Shown here: positions 42,701 through 51,838 of the stretch, in pieces
How the letters are laid out: each line of letters begins with the position of its first letter
How positions within the stretch are numbered: the first letter of the stretch is position 1
Source of the DNA: Pelobacter seleniigenes DSM 18267
GTDB taxonomy: Bacteria > Desulfobacterota > Desulfuromonadia > Desulfuromonadales > Geopsychrobacteraceae
Assembly: GCF_000711225.1 (NCBI RefSeq)
Contig: NZ_JOMG01000002.1
Span: 694,501 to 758,500 of the forward strand
Length of the DNA stretch: 64,000 nucleotides
Direction of reading: 5' to 3'
Program-made: the position numbers and the translations under genes
Notes under the pieces: model-generated
The model's input: only the letters and a program-made list of their open reading frames with translations
What the model was told of the DNA's origin: nothing
The model's database searches: none

Positions 42701-44134
42701 TTACTCGGTCAGTTCCTCACGGCTCAGATTAAGCCGCTCAAGATGCCGGTACAGGGTGGCTCGATGCACCCCCAGAATCCTGGCCGCCTCGGACAGGTTA
42801 CCGGCCGCGGCCTGAAAAGCCTGGCGAATATTCTCCTCGGTCAGCAGCGGGCGCTGCCCTCCCCCGACCGGGACATCATGACCGTTGTTCTGGGTATAGA
42901 TCGGAACCGCCTCGTGGTGGGTATAGGGGACAACCATGGGTAGATGACGCTGGGATGCCGGAGTCACCGACTCGGCCACGGCGCGGGAAAACTGCTGCCG
43001 CTCACGAATCCATTCGGTGAAAGCGCGGGCGCTGATCGCTTCAGTTTCAGTTTCGATCACCACCCGTTCAATGACATTGCGCAATTCACGCACATTACCG
43101 GGCCACAGGTACGACTGCAGCAGCCTGACCGCTTCGCTGGTCAGCCGCTTGGCGCCCTTGCCGTAATGGGCATTGAAACGGGCCAGAAACATCTCCGCCA
43201 GCAGCGGGATATCCTCGGGGCGTTCCCGCAACGGCGGCAGATGAATCCGCAATACCGCCAGCCGGTGATAGAGATCAGCCCGAAAACGTTTTTCGGCAAC
43301 AGCCTGTTCCAGCGGCACATTGGTCGCACCGATAAAGCGCACATCGACCTGCCGACTGCTCTCGCTACCGACGCGCTGGACCTTGCCGTCCTCCAGCACC
43401 CGCAACAATTTGCTCTGGGTCGCCATGGGCATATCGCCGATCTCATCGAGAAACAGGGTGCCCCCGTCGGCCCGTTCAAAATAGCCGCGATGATCGCGCA
43501 GCGCCCCGGTAAAAGCGCCCCGTTCATGGCCGAACAGCTCGGACTCGAGCAGCTGCTCGCTGATAGCCGTGCAGTTCAGCGCCGCAAAGGGTTTGTGATG
43601 GCGGGGACTCTCCTGGTGCAAAGCCTCGGCAACCAGTTCTTTGCCAGCGCCGGTCTCCCCGGTAATGATGACCGCCGCGTCCGAAGCCGCATACAGGCGG
43701 ATTTTACGAAACACTTCCCGCATCGCCGGGCTGACCCCGACCAGGTTACGAAACCCGGTTTCCTGCCTGCTTGCCAGGGTTTCCGTACGCAGGCTGATGC
43801 GAACCAAGCGGCCCAGGTAATCTTCGGTCAAACCGGCAAACTGGATATCGGCCAGGAATTCCGGCTGGTCCGGCCGAATCCGCAGCTTAATCCCGTCGAG
43901 ATCCCGGCCATGGGTCAGGACATCATCCACCAGTTCGGTTAATGCAGGGACCGCGTCAGGGAACATGGCATCCACTGCGCGGCCGCGAACTTCGAGCAGA
44001 TCGACCCCCAGCCAGCCGGCAAGGCGTTCGGACAGGCGATGAACCTGCCAGCCCCCGTGGCCCCAATACACCAGGATAATATCCGGGGCAACAGCGGGCA
44101 GATGTTTGGAATTGTGATCTTTAGAAATCGCCAT
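42701..44134 (-). CDS. Sigma-54-dependent transcriptional activator
   Basis: 477 residues. An N-terminal PAS-like sensor (about 1-125: DIILVYWGHGGWQVHRLSER, ADIQFAGLTEDYLGRLVRIS), the AAA+ domain with GETGAGKELVAEALH, the sigma-54 contact loop GAFTGA, FLDEIGDMP and WPGNVRELRNVIE, and a C-terminal Fis-type helix-turn-helix (AAGNLSEAARILGVHRATLY). No receiver domain, so it senses a ligand or signal directly. Targets are unknown; the neighbouring respiratory cluster is a candidate. Confidence 0.93.
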   Translation of the reverse strand: MAISKDHNSKHLPAVAPDIILVYWGHGGWQVHRLSERLAGWLGVDLLEVRGRAVDAMFPDAVPALTELVDDVLTHGRDLDGIKLRIRPDQPEFLADIQFAGLTEDYLGRLVRISLRTETLASRQETGFRNLVGVSPAMREVFRKIRLYAASDAAVIITGETGAGKELVAEALHQESPRHHKPFAALNCTAISEQLLESELFGHERGAFTGALRDHRGYFERADGGTLFLDEIGDMPMATQSKLLRVLEDGKVQRVGSESSRQVDVRFIGATNVPLEQAVAEKRFRADLYHRLAVLRIHLPPLRERPEDIPLLAEMFLARFNAHYGKGAKRLTSEAVRLLQSYLWPGNVRELRNVIERVVIETETEAISARAFTEWIRERQQFSRAVAESVTPASQRHLPMVVPYTHHEAVPIYTQNNGHDVPVGGGQRPLLTEENIRQAFQAAAGNLSEAARILGVHRATLYRHLERLNLSREELTE

Positions 44135-44552
44135 AGCAGATGGAATAAAATCGAATCAATTTTCGGTTAGTTTTCTCAATAAAAGAGAAACTGTTTTCCG
44201 GTTTCTCTGGGAATCATAACAAAAATTCACTGAAAGCGTTGAGAAACTATCAGCCGGCCCCAAAACAGCGTTAACAACTCTGCAAATCCTCGCACCAGCG
44301 GCCTATAATCCTGGTATTCCTGACGCAATCCCATTATGATAGGCAACGGAAACCAGCCGATCCGCTGGCCTGTTCAAGCGGTCGGCCGGACTCGGGGGCA
44401 CAGCTCAATTTTGGTGAGATCCCGTGCAGTTAGCTCTTAGATCATTCTGAAGTATTTGGCTTGTGGGCAAAACAAGCTGCCGTCAGCGCGCAAAAGCTCC
44501 AGAATGAATCAATGTGGCTCCCCGCACAGGGCAAGAGGGACAAGGAGCGGAC
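44135..44552. other. Intergenic region between the activator and lipoprotein genes
   Basis: About 420 bases between divergent genes, so it presumably carries both promoters. I see no gene, strong hairpin or sigma-54 site that I could defend. Confidence 0.45.
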
Positions 44553-45323
44553 ATGAGCATTTTCCAACGCATCGCCAGCGGTTGCACTTTGTTTATTCTT
44601 CTGTTGAGTGGTTGTTCGGCTGTGCAGATCGCCGGAACCACCAGAGTCGACTGGCGGCAGGTTTCGCTGGTCAGCCTCGAAGCACCAGAGGCGGACCCTT
44701 GGCAGCTGACCCCGCTCATCAAAGCTGAATTGATCGGTCTCGGCTTCAAGCCGGTGGACCCGGGGGACAAAGCCGACCTGCTGGCCCGGTTCACCGCCGT
44801 GGCAGGCCCTGACCTGACTGCAGACAGCAAGATTGTCACCCGCCTGCACAGCCTGCATATCGAATTTCTCAATCCGCAGAACCGGACGATCGTCACCGCC
44901 GTCGATTATTTTTACCCCAATGGTGTCGATCTGCCCGTTCCCGCCAGCGGGGTGAAAGAGGCCTTTGCCGAACTCCGCCAGAATATCGCCGCCCAACAGG
45001 GGGAAACCCCGGCACCGGCCAGCGCCGTAGTGCCTGCCCCACCGGCGACACCGGCCACCCGTCCGCAAGCTCAACCGCCAGCGACCGCAACCATGCCCAC
45101 GCCGCCAGCAAGTTCCGTCCCAACCAACCAGAGTGTTGCAAGCGATGCGGTCCAATCGGCAGCGAAGCTTAATCCTCCGGCTGCGGAAAAAGCCGCCCCT
45201 CAAACCATTTCAACCAGCGAAACACAAGAACCGTTGCCCCGAAAAAATCGTTCACCCTGGCTACCGAAATTTCAATCCTGGGGGGTTGAACATTGGGGAG
45301 ACGCCGCTGACAGCGGTTATTGA
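44553..45323 (+). CDS. Lipoprotein with DUF4136-like N-terminal part and Pro/Ala-rich tail
   Basis: 256 residues starting MSIFQRIASGCTLFILLLSG, with lipobox LLSGC, so lipidated at the Cys. The first ~145 residues are a compact periplasmic domain (WQLTPLIKAELIGLGFKPVD, PGDKADLLARFTAV, FLNPQNRTIVTAVDYF) resembling the DUF4136 type of envelope lipoproteins. The rest is Pro/Ala/Thr-rich low-complexity sequence ending in a basic-aromatic stretch (RKNRSPWLPKFQSWGVEHWG). ATG follows AAGGAGCGGAC. Monocistronic; function unknown. Confidence 0.75.
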   Translation: MSIFQRIASGCTLFILLLSGCSAVQIAGTTRVDWRQVSLVSLEAPEADPWQLTPLIKAELIGLGFKPVDPGDKADLLARFTAVAGPDLTADSKIVTRLHSLHIEFLNPQNRTIVTAVDYFYPNGVDLPVPASGVKEAFAELRQNIAAQQGETPAPASAVVPAPPATPATRPQAQPPATATMPTPPASSVPTNQSVASDAVQSAAKLNPPAAEKAAPQTISTSETQEPLPRKNRSPWLPKFQSWGVEHWGDAADSGY

Positions 45324-45344
45324 GCAGCTGCCCCGGGCTAGTTG

Positions 45345-45493
45345 TCATCCGGAAACGGCCCTTTTCCGCCGTGGCGGTGTCAATCTGCGGGCTTATTTGT
45401 GCGGCGTAAAGAACTACGCCTCCGCATAAGCCCTTGATTTTCTTACCACAACGAAAAATTGCTCGTTTCCAATCTAAAAACGTATGCGTTGGC
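45345..45493 (-). repeat. 149-bp dispersed repeat, copy 2
   Basis: Reverse-orientation copy of 36301-36449 in the gap between convergent genes. Equal length and scattered substitutions only; the internal hairpins are conserved. Confidence 0.8.
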
Positions 45494-45517
45494 ATCCGGA
45501 GTTTCCGGATGCCAACG
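45487..45517 (-). terminator. Terminator of the cytochrome operon
   Basis: CGTTGGCATCCGGA pairs perfectly with TCCGGATGCCAACG around GTT, just after the tetraheme cytochrome stop. The minus strand continues CATACGTTTTTAG. One arm overlaps the 149-bp repeat copy 2. Confidence 0.8.
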
Positions 45518-45519
45518 AG

Positions 45520-46341
45520 CTATTCCGGCGGTATATGCTGCAACTCCGCACAGATCCGTTCGAACTCGTCCTGCTTCAATTCCAAGGGTGGCATTTGTGC
45601 AAACGGCCTGACCTTGCGGGGATTTTTCAACCACTTTTCCAGGTTCTCGACAGTCCAACGCTGCTGTTCGTCGCCAAAACTCTGCGGATAAAACTCAGAA
45701 AAAATCCCCGACAGGTTCGGGCCGATGAGGCCATGCCCCAAACCGCCGAACCGGGCGGTCAAAGCCCGATGGCACCCCCCGCAATGTTTTTCGAACTGGA
45801 ACTCGCGGGTCACCTCTGCCCCTTCAAAGTGCACCACGGTCGGCTGTTCCTGCTCCGGCGGGGGCACAGTCTGGCCCCCCTCTAGAATGGCATTGACCAG
45901 GGCGATACGTTGGCTTTCGTAAAAATGAAATTCAGGCATGAAGAGGACCGGATTGCGGATACTTTCTTCCAATTCCTCCGGGCGTCTGGTCTGCTGGGCC
46001 AGATCCAGATCGGCGGCCAGCAGGTTGCCCTGATTGCCGCTGCGATGACAACGCCTACAGGCATAGTCCTTGAGCAGTTGGCGACCACTGACCGCAAGCG
46101 GGTGTTCCGGTAGGGTAAAGGCGACATAGCGCGCCGCTAGCAACCCCTGATGAGCGATATTGAGCCGTTTGGTCCCGGCAAAGCCACGATGACAGTCGGT
46201 ACAGGAGCCGCGCTCCGGGTAATGAAGCGGATGACAATCAAGACAATGATTGACGGTTCCAGCCGTTTTGGGCAGGTCTGCCGCAGCCACGCCGACGCCA
46301 ACGACAACCATGAGCAACGGGATCAGAAGACGAAGGACCAA
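45520..46341 (-). CDS. Periplasmic tetraheme cytochrome c
   Basis: 273 residues with a signal peptide (MVLRLLIPLLMVVVGVGVAA) and four CXXCH motifs: CLDCH, CTDCH, CRRCH and CGGCH. The last lies in a cytochrome c-like domain with GLGHGLIGPNLSG and a Met in FAQMPPLEL, a likely distal ligand. The start is a TTG at 46341 preceded by CGGGGTGAAAA and overlapping the upstream cytochrome b gene. An internal ATG is possible but would shorten the signal peptide. It is the last gene of the Rieske/cytochrome b set and would take electrons from it. Confidence 0.88.
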   Translation of the reverse strand: MVLRLLIPLLMVVVGVGVAAADLPKTAGTVNHCLDCHPLHYPERGSCTDCHRGFAGTKRLNIAHQGLLAARYVAFTLPEHPLAVSGRQLLKDYACRRCHRSGNQGNLLAADLDLAQQTRRPEELEESIRNPVLFMPEFHFYESQRIALVNAILEGGQTVPPPEQEQPTVVHFEGAEVTREFQFEKHCGGCHRALTARFGGLGHGLIGPNLSGIFSEFYPQSFGDEQQRWTVENLEKWLKNPRKVRPFAQMPPLELKQDEFERICAELQHIPPE

Positions 46342-46730
46342 TTTTCACCCCGAAAAAACATGGCAATGATTGTCAACAGGACAATCCCCACAAAACTCAA
46401 CACAGTGAGTAGATTGATGAGGCGCTGATCTCGGGCAAACCAGCGGGCCCGCTCAGCCGGCCTGCTGCAGGGCAACCAGGGCAGCACCAGAAAGAACAGC
46501 CCCAGGGACAGGATCAGGTAGACCAGCAGGCTGGAATAGCTGACCAGCTCCTGGGTCCACATCAGAAACCAGGCCGATTTGGACGGATTGGGCACCCGGC
46601 TGATATCCGCCGGACCCTGCAGCGGAGCCGGGATAAAAATCGCCAGCACCAGCAGCACCAACGCCAGCACGACAAAGGCGATCTTGATGATGCGGAAAAA
46701 GTGGGGAGAGGATTTGACATAATCACTCAT
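46323..46730 (-). CDS. Cytochrome b C-terminal part (subunit IV-like)
   Basis: 135 residues, three hydrophobic helices: IIKIAFVVLALVLLVLAIFI, SLLVYLILSLGLFFLVLPWL and LLTVLSFVGIVLLTIIAMFF. The segment PADISRVPNPSKSAWFLMW includes a PxPxxxxxxWF region characteristic of subunit IV and bc1 C-terminal domains near the quinol site (the PEWY-like loop is not conserved here). Start ATG at 46730 overlaps the cytochrome b stop (ATGA). With the gene upstream it makes a split cytochrome b, as in b6f and related complexes. Confidence 0.83.
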   Translation of the reverse strand: MSDYVKSSPHFFRIIKIAFVVLALVLLVLAIFIPAPLQGPADISRVPNPSKSAWFLMWTQELVSYSSLLVYLILSLGLFFLVLPWLPCSRPAERARWFARDQRLINLLTVLSFVGIVLLTIIAMFFRGENWSFVF

Positions 46731-47365
46731 AAGTACGGCAACACCCCCTTGTCCTTGCGAATGCGATAAAAATGCAGGCTGCAGAGAATCAACATACACA
46801 GCGGAAGCACCGCGATATGCAGAACATAAAAGCGCACCAGTGACAGCGGCTGACCAATATCGTCCGGCACCAGAAAATTACGCAGAAACTCACCGAAGGG
46901 CAAGGTTGCGAGCAGGTTCATCCCGGTCTGGGTGGCCCAGAGCGCCAACTGGTCCAGCGGCAGCAGATAACCGGTATAGCCTTCGAACAGGGCCAGGCAA
47001 AGCAGGCCGAAGCCGATTACCCAGTTGAGCTCGCGGGGCTTGCGAAAGGCCCCCGTCAGCAACACCCGCAGCGTATGCAGAAAGATCAGGACCAGGAAAA
47101 AGTTGGCGGCCAGCCGGTGCAGATTGCGGATGTACCAGCCGCCCGGAACCTGGTTCTCGATATAGAGGATCGACTCAAAAGCCCCTTCGGCAGAGGGCTG
47201 ATAATGAAAGATCAGCAGCGCCCCGGTCAGAATCAGCAGCAAAAAAGCGGTAAAGGCCAGCCCACCCAGGCAGAAGGTATAGGTCAGCTTCAGGTTCCGG
47301 CGCAGCACCACGCGCGGAAACAGGTGTTTGATGAACTCTTTGACGAAATCGTCATCCTTTTTCAT
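46727..47365 (-). CDS. Cytochrome b N-terminal part (b6-like)
   Basis: 212 residues with four membrane helices. Two histidine pairs for two b hemes: LHRLAANFFLVLIFLH (13 residues between) and LHIAVLPLCMLILCSLH (14 residues between). The 13/14 spacing is that of cytochrome b6. It oxidises quinol in the inner membrane, passing one electron to the Rieske protein. The start overlaps the Rieske stop by 4 bases. Gene order Rieske - b6-like - subunit IV-like is co-directional with the multiheme cytochromes. Confidence 0.9.
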   Translation of the reverse strand: MKKDDDFVKEFIKHLFPRVVLRRNLKLTYTFCLGGLAFTAFLLLILTGALLIFHYQPSAEGAFESILYIENQVPGGWYIRNLHRLAANFFLVLIFLHTLRVLLTGAFRKPRELNWVIGFGLLCLALFEGYTGYLLPLDQLALWATQTGMNLLATLPFGEFLRNFLVPDDIGQPLSLVRFYVLHIAVLPLCMLILCSLHFYRIRKDKGVLPYL

Positions 47366-47754
47366 ATCAGAACCACCAGTTTGTTGCCGCGCTCTTCAAC
47401 AGTCAGTCGGGGCAGCGGGCGCTCCGCCGGCCCTTTGAGGACGTTTCCGGCACGATCGAACACACTGCCGTGGCAGGGACAGATCAGATTTTCAGCGGTC
47501 ACATTGACGGTACAGCCCAGATGGGTGCAGACCAAGCTCAGCGCGTAGACATCATCTTCGCCACGGATCACCGCCACCCGTGACCGTTTGAAGACCAGCG
47601 CCCCGCGCAGCGGAATCGCATTTTTCTGCACTTCCAGCAGTGTTTGCCGGCGCACTTTCCGACCCGGCACCAGAAAACGCCACAGCGCTCCCAGCCCCCC
47701 GAGCAGAGCTATTCCGGTGAGGAATCTGCGCCGCGACCGAGCAATTTTTGCCAT
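47362..47754 (-). CDS. Rieske iron-sulfur protein
   Basis: 130 residues. N-terminal Tat-like sequence RSRRRFLTG with a hydrophobic anchor, then the cluster-binding motifs CTHLGC and CPCHGS that hold a [2Fe-2S] cluster with two Cys and two His. It collects electrons from quinol at cytochrome b and hands them to a c-type heme. The start lies inside the end of the nine-heme gene (46-base overlap). It ends with a 4-base overlap with the b6-like gene. Confidence 0.94.
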   Translation of the reverse strand: MAKIARSRRRFLTGIALLGGLGALWRFLVPGRKVRRQTLLEVQKNAIPLRGALVFKRSRVAVIRGEDDVYALSLVCTHLGCTVNVTAENLICPCHGSVFDRAGNVLKGPAERPLPRLTVEERGNKLVVLI

Positions 47755-48950
47755 CGTTCCACATAGGCCCTGGTATAGGGGCCATCCTTTTTATTGAGCT
47801 CTGAAAACTGTTGCGGGCTGATAAAAGACCCGTTACTGACCTGCTGCCCCTGCTGATTCCAAAACGAGGGCAAAGTCATTCCGTCAAGATCGATACGATA
47901 AACCCGGTCATCTTCAGATTCCAGCAGATAACGCCGCCGGTCGTCATGACAGCTGTCGCACATGACGCTGCCACGACGAACAGTATGGGGGAAAAACGCT
48001 TTCCATTGCGCACTCAGCAGGCGGTTCTCCACCCCGCTGGAATCCTCGCGCAGATCGGAATAATAGGCGATAAACTCCGGTCGGATCGGGCTGACCCGGC
48101 CACGCGCATTGAGGCCGAGCGGCGGAGCATCCTGCTTGCGTAAATAGACCCGGGTCAGGTAATCGCCCACCGGCGGCTCAGCCACATGAAACTGTTCAAT
48201 CTTGTCCTCGTTATCCTTGCCGATGCGCAGATAAAAGGTCCCGTATTCCTGCGCCGCCCAGGCGGAATGACAGGCATAGCATTCCAGCTTTTCCAGATGG
48301 GCGGCGATGCCGTGCTCAATCACCTGCGGATCCGGCTGATGACAGTCCCGGCAGCTTTGCGCGCTCTTGTGTCCGGCAATCAGGCTGGCCATGGTATGGC
48401 AGTCCTGACATTGCAGGCCGGCTTCGGCATGCAGGTCGGGGCGCATTTTGAGATAGTGTTCCCCCAGCAACTCCGGACCACGCTGATAGCGGGGATGGTC
48501 TTCACGGGGTGCTTTGCCGAGATATTCCGGGCCCACAAAATAGCCTTTATGGCAGGACAGGCACTGTTGCTGGGTCGCGGCACCGATTTTGTGGCCATCC
48601 CCGCCATGGCAATCCAGACAGTCGGAAACATGACAACTGGTGCAGTTATTGGCAAAAAAGTTGTCATCCAGTCCGTGAAAGGCGGTGTTGGCAAAGTGCT
48701 TTTCAGCCCCCCGCACGGTCATGGCCTGGTCAAAAATCTGCCCATAGCCCTGATGGCAACCGGTACAGCCCGCGGCTCTGGTGGCCAGAGAGGATGGCTG
48801 CGCCAAGCGCTCCGAGCCGGAACTGTGGCAGGCAGCACAGGCCAGTTCGGCATGCACGCCGGCCAACTTGACCTGGGCTGCGAAAACCGGCACGCCCCCA
48901 CTCAGCTCAAGGCTGAACAGCAGCACGCTTAAGACAACTGTCCAACGCAT
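47709..48950 (-). CDS. Nine-heme c-type cytochrome
   Basis: 413 residues starting MRWTVVLSVLLFSLELSGGV, a signal peptide cleaved near VFAA. Nine CXXCH motifs: CAACH, CTGCH, CTSCH, CLDCH, CLSCH, CQDCH, CRDCH, CYACH, CDSCH, all before residue about 340. The distal part is heme-free. The ATG at 48950 has AAGGA upstream and lies inside the end of the 12-heme gene (44-base overlap). It could link the Rieske/b complex to the 12-heme lipoprotein or the Mo enzyme. Confidence 0.9.
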   Translation of the reverse strand: MRWTVVLSVLLFSLELSGGVPVFAAQVKLAGVHAELACAACHSSGSERLAQPSSLATRAAGCTGCHQGYGQIFDQAMTVRGAEKHFANTAFHGLDDNFFANNCTSCHVSDCLDCHGGDGHKIGAATQQQCLSCHKGYFVGPEYLGKAPREDHPRYQRGPELLGEHYLKMRPDLHAEAGLQCQDCHTMASLIAGHKSAQSCRDCHQPDPQVIEHGIAAHLEKLECYACHSAWAAQEYGTFYLRIGKDNEDKIEQFHVAEPPVGDYLTRVYLRKQDAPPLGLNARGRVSPIRPEFIAYYSDLREDSSGVENRLLSAQWKAFFPHTVRRGSVMCDSCHDDRRRYLLESEDDRVYRIDLDGMTLPSFWNQQGQQVSNGSFISPQQFSELNKKDGPYTRAYVERWQKLLGRGADSSPE

Positions 48951-50748
48951 CGTAATCCAGTTCCTTCTGATAAATTGGATCTTTGGAGTCATTGTGGCAG
49001 ACCAGGCACAGGTTGACCGCGAGAATTTTGTTCACTTCCCGGGTATTAAACGGCCGCGAACCCTCCCGGGTAATGGCGGAAAAAGCCTTGACCTGACCTG
49101 CGTTCATGGTGACATAGCCATCGAGCGGTTTTTCAGCCGATTTTTCACAGAGCATAGTCGCTTCGATACTATCGGCGCTGACCACGTGCTGACCAAAGCC
49201 GAGGAACGCCGGATTGGCATGACATTCGGCGCAACCGATGGCCCGGGTTCCGGTATTGTGGCCGAAAAATGGGGCAAAGCGCAATTGCTGGCGGCCGTTG
49301 TAAAGGGCGACGTATTCATCCAGCGGCTTGTTCCCCTGCTGGTCGATCACCGTCACAAAGGTCTGACAGCCGGGGGTGACCGTGGACACCTTGCCACGTT
49401 GATTGAGGGCCAGGGGAAAAGGATAGAGCATCCGATAATCTTCGGTTTCACTGAACTGGCCCGGGGTTTTCACCCCCTTGATAAAATCGGTCCCGAGTTC
49501 GCGCTGATCATATTGGGTGTGGCAGCCGTAGCATTGCGCGACGCTCCGGGAATGACAGGCATAGCACTCCATCCGTTCGTGACCGACGATGGTGTGTTCC
49601 GGGGTCCCGGTGATCACCTTGCTTTCCCGCAGCTTGCCATCCCGCTTGCCCTGCAGCCAGACCTTACCGTCGGCCACAAAAACATTGGAATATTTGCGCC
49701 CTTTGCCGGTCAGGACCATCTCATCCCCCTGCTTCATGGGGTGCTGATAATGGGCCGATTCGCGCAGGACCTCGTCGTTTTCACGGCTGATCGGTTCGCT
49801 CCGCGGCCGCTGCCGGGCTGACCCGTGGCAATCTTCGCAGGCGATCTCGGTCTGCAGGTACATATTTTCGTAGGCATAGCCGTCCCCCATGACATCGCGC
49901 GAGGTGTGGCAATCGATGCACTCAAGCCCCTTTTCATGGTGAATATCGGCTTGAATCCTGGTCACATTTCGAGCCCCGCCGATAATCTTCGGCCCCGGAT
50001 CGCCCGCGGCGGTCGGAACCAGGCCGTTGTTTCCGTCGTTCCACCCCTGGTAGGACAGGGCGATCCGGCCGCTGCGATTATGGCAGCGCACACAGACCTG
50101 GTTGTCCGGCAGCACGGCCATTTCGTGACTGGCCGAATGGGGCCACTTCCCCTTGACCGTGGCATCGTTCCCCTGGTAGGTGGCATTGTCGTTATAGGGG
50201 AAATGGCAGGCCGCACAGCCGGAGGCGTGACTGCCGCTCCATACCCGGTTCATATCGATGCCAACATGGCAGACCGCGCAAAATTTCCGGTACAGTTCGC
50301 CGGACAGGTTATCCAGTTCGGCAACATTCGCCAAGTCCCGCGGCAGCCCGGCCGCGTCATGCACCGCTTCACCGCGGGTTGCATAGAGTGTTCCGTCCTC
50401 ACCTTCCCAGGTTTTCTGGATATTTTTGATCATGCCGGTGTTGGTGTACATCAGGTTGCCCCGAACCCGCTCCAACTGGTAGGGATGACAGCTGCCGCAG
50501 GTTTTCTCCCAGTGGGCGGGATCAGCAGGATTTTTCGGCCCGAACATGGTCCGATGGGAGGCTTTTTCTTCTCGGGCCGCGGGGTCGCCGCCATGACAGG
50601 AAACACATTCCAGATGCGACGCGGAGGCCAGTTCCAGCCCCTGATGACATTGGGCACAGGTCGAACCGTCGCCGGCGGGGCCGCGACAACCGGCAAAAAG
50701 CAGGCCGAGGACAGCCCACAACAGATATATCAGTCCCGCTGGTCTCAT
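48907..50748 (-). CDS. Twelve-heme c-type cytochrome lipoprotein
   Basis: 613 residues. MRPAGLIYLLWAVLGLLFAG is a signal with lipobox LFAGC, so the protein should be membrane-tethered. Twelve CXXCH motifs: CAQCH, CVSCH, CGSCH, CAVCH, CAACH, CVRCH, CIDCH, CEDCH, CYACH, CYGCH, CAECH, CLVCH. The CIDCHTSRDVMGDGYAYENM segment resembles the octaheme/decaheme respiratory cytochromes. No good ribosome-binding site is visible; an alternative TTG start lies 33 bases upstream. A terminator about 150 bases upstream separates it from the Fe-S subunit. Confidence 0.9.
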   Translation of the reverse strand: MRPAGLIYLLWAVLGLLFAGCRGPAGDGSTCAQCHQGLELASASHLECVSCHGGDPAAREEKASHRTMFGPKNPADPAHWEKTCGSCHPYQLERVRGNLMYTNTGMIKNIQKTWEGEDGTLYATRGEAVHDAAGLPRDLANVAELDNLSGELYRKFCAVCHVGIDMNRVWSGSHASGCAACHFPYNDNATYQGNDATVKGKWPHSASHEMAVLPDNQVCVRCHNRSGRIALSYQGWNDGNNGLVPTAAGDPGPKIIGGARNVTRIQADIHHEKGLECIDCHTSRDVMGDGYAYENMYLQTEIACEDCHGSARQRPRSEPISRENDEVLRESAHYQHPMKQGDEMVLTGKGRKYSNVFVADGKVWLQGKRDGKLRESKVITGTPEHTIVGHERMECYACHSRSVAQCYGCHTQYDQRELGTDFIKGVKTPGQFSETEDYRMLYPFPLALNQRGKVSTVTPGCQTFVTVIDQQGNKPLDEYVALYNGRQQLRFAPFFGHNTGTRAIGCAECHANPAFLGFGQHVVSADSIEATMLCEKSAEKPLDGYVTMNAGQVKAFSAITREGSRPFNTREVNKILAVNLCLVCHNDSKDPIYQKELDYDALDSCLKRAAVQP

Positions 50749-50903
50749 GACTACGATCGGTATCTCACATGCTGCTGGCAAGCGATAAAATCCGGGATGA
50801 AGTTCAATACAAGGGGCAGGATCCAGCGCAGTCTAGCACGGATCGACTCCACGAAAAACACTCCACCACAGTGATCGGACTTTTTTCTGGCTGGAACAGG
50901 ACA

Positions 50904-50936
50904 AAGAAAAACCGCTCACCGTGACCAGCGAGCGGT
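50904..50936 (-). terminator. Terminator between the Fe-S subunit and the cytochrome genes
   Basis: ACCGCTC and GAGCGGT pair and are followed on the minus strand by TTTTTCTTTG. It divides the Mo-enzyme genes from the cytochrome/bc genes, unless read through. Confidence 0.75.
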
Positions 50937-50960
50937 TCATGGCCGGAAAGCCCATCCGGA

Positions 50961-51776
50961 CTATTCAGTCCGATCAGAATCCTGCTCTTTTGACTTCATC
51001 CATAACGCGGCCATCCCCAACAGCCCCATGCCCTGCAGATGCCGGGAGGTCTTTTTGGACAGATGGGCCATGAGCAGGCGGCGCTGATTGATCTGGGCCA
51101 GTTCCTGCGGGGTCGAGGTTTTATCCAGCAGGTAGAGGTCGCGCTCCTTGCCAAAATAGCGCACATTGGGGCCAAGTTTGACCGCTGCTGATTCCAAACG
51201 AACCGCGCCTTTTTTGATATAGGCCGACACCGCGGAATCCGGATCACTCACATCGCCGAAGATCCGGGCTCCGGCCAGACAAGTTTGCACACAGGCCGGC
51301 TCCCCGCCCAGGGCAATCCGCTCGACACAGAACGTGCACTTGTCCGCTTTCGGCTCATCACCATCTTCATTCATATACCGGGCCGTATAGGGGCAGGCTT
51401 CGGCGCAAGCACCGCAGCCAATACAACGCTCCTTGTCGATCTGGACGCTGCCGTCAAAGGGATCTTTCCAGGTCGCAGCCACGTCCATGGTCTTGGTCGT
51501 ACCGTCTTTACCGGTAAAAGTCTTGCTGACCGTGTCAGCCGGGCAAACCTCGACGCAGGACGGCTTGTCGCAGTGATTACACAGGCCCGGGTAATAAGTG
51601 TAGGCCAGCCCCTTCGGGGTTTTTGTCGGCCCGAGGCGCTCAACCCAGCTGCGCCGGCGGACCCGGTTTTCCGAATCTTTGCCGACCGGGACATTCCATT
51701 CCGCCCGACAGGCAACCGAACAGGCATGACAACCGACGCATCTGTTCAGATCTATGATCATTCCATATTGGCTCAC
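50961..51776 (-). CDS. Four-cluster [4Fe-4S] subunit (PsrB/DmsB type)
   Basis: 271 residues with the four Cys-rich motifs of DmsB/PsrB/NrfC proteins: CVGCHACSVAC at residues 13-23, CNHCDKPSCVEVCP, CIGCGACAEACP and CTFCVERIALGGEPACVQTC. It carries electrons between the molybdopterin subunit and a redox partner. No signal peptide; it would be co-exported with the Tat-bearing catalytic subunit. The extended C-terminal tail (after about 205, IKKGAVRLESAAVKLGPNVR...) ends in a hydrophobic helix-like LLGMAALWM followed by a charged end, unusual for PsrB and possibly a contact for a cytochrome. Confidence 0.92.
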   Translation of the reverse strand: MSQYGMIIDLNRCVGCHACSVACRAEWNVPVGKDSENRVRRRSWVERLGPTKTPKGLAYTYYPGLCNHCDKPSCVEVCPADTVSKTFTGKDGTTKTMDVAATWKDPFDGSVQIDKERCIGCGACAEACPYTARYMNEDGDEPKADKCTFCVERIALGGEPACVQTCLAGARIFGDVSDPDSAVSAYIKKGAVRLESAAVKLGPNVRYFGKERDLYLLDKTSTPQELAQINQRRLLMAHLSKKTSRHLQGMGLLGMAALWMKSKEQDSDRTE

Positions 51777-51838
51777 GAGTTTCCTCCATCTGGTCTGAAA
51801 AACGAATCCAACCTATCCTCCCTGCGAAAATAATCGGC

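Noticed and set aside
47709-48992. Frameshift between the 12-heme and 9-heme cytochromes, given their 44-base overlap
   Set aside because: Both frames have their own signal sequences, full heme sets and plausible starts, so these are two overlapping genes.
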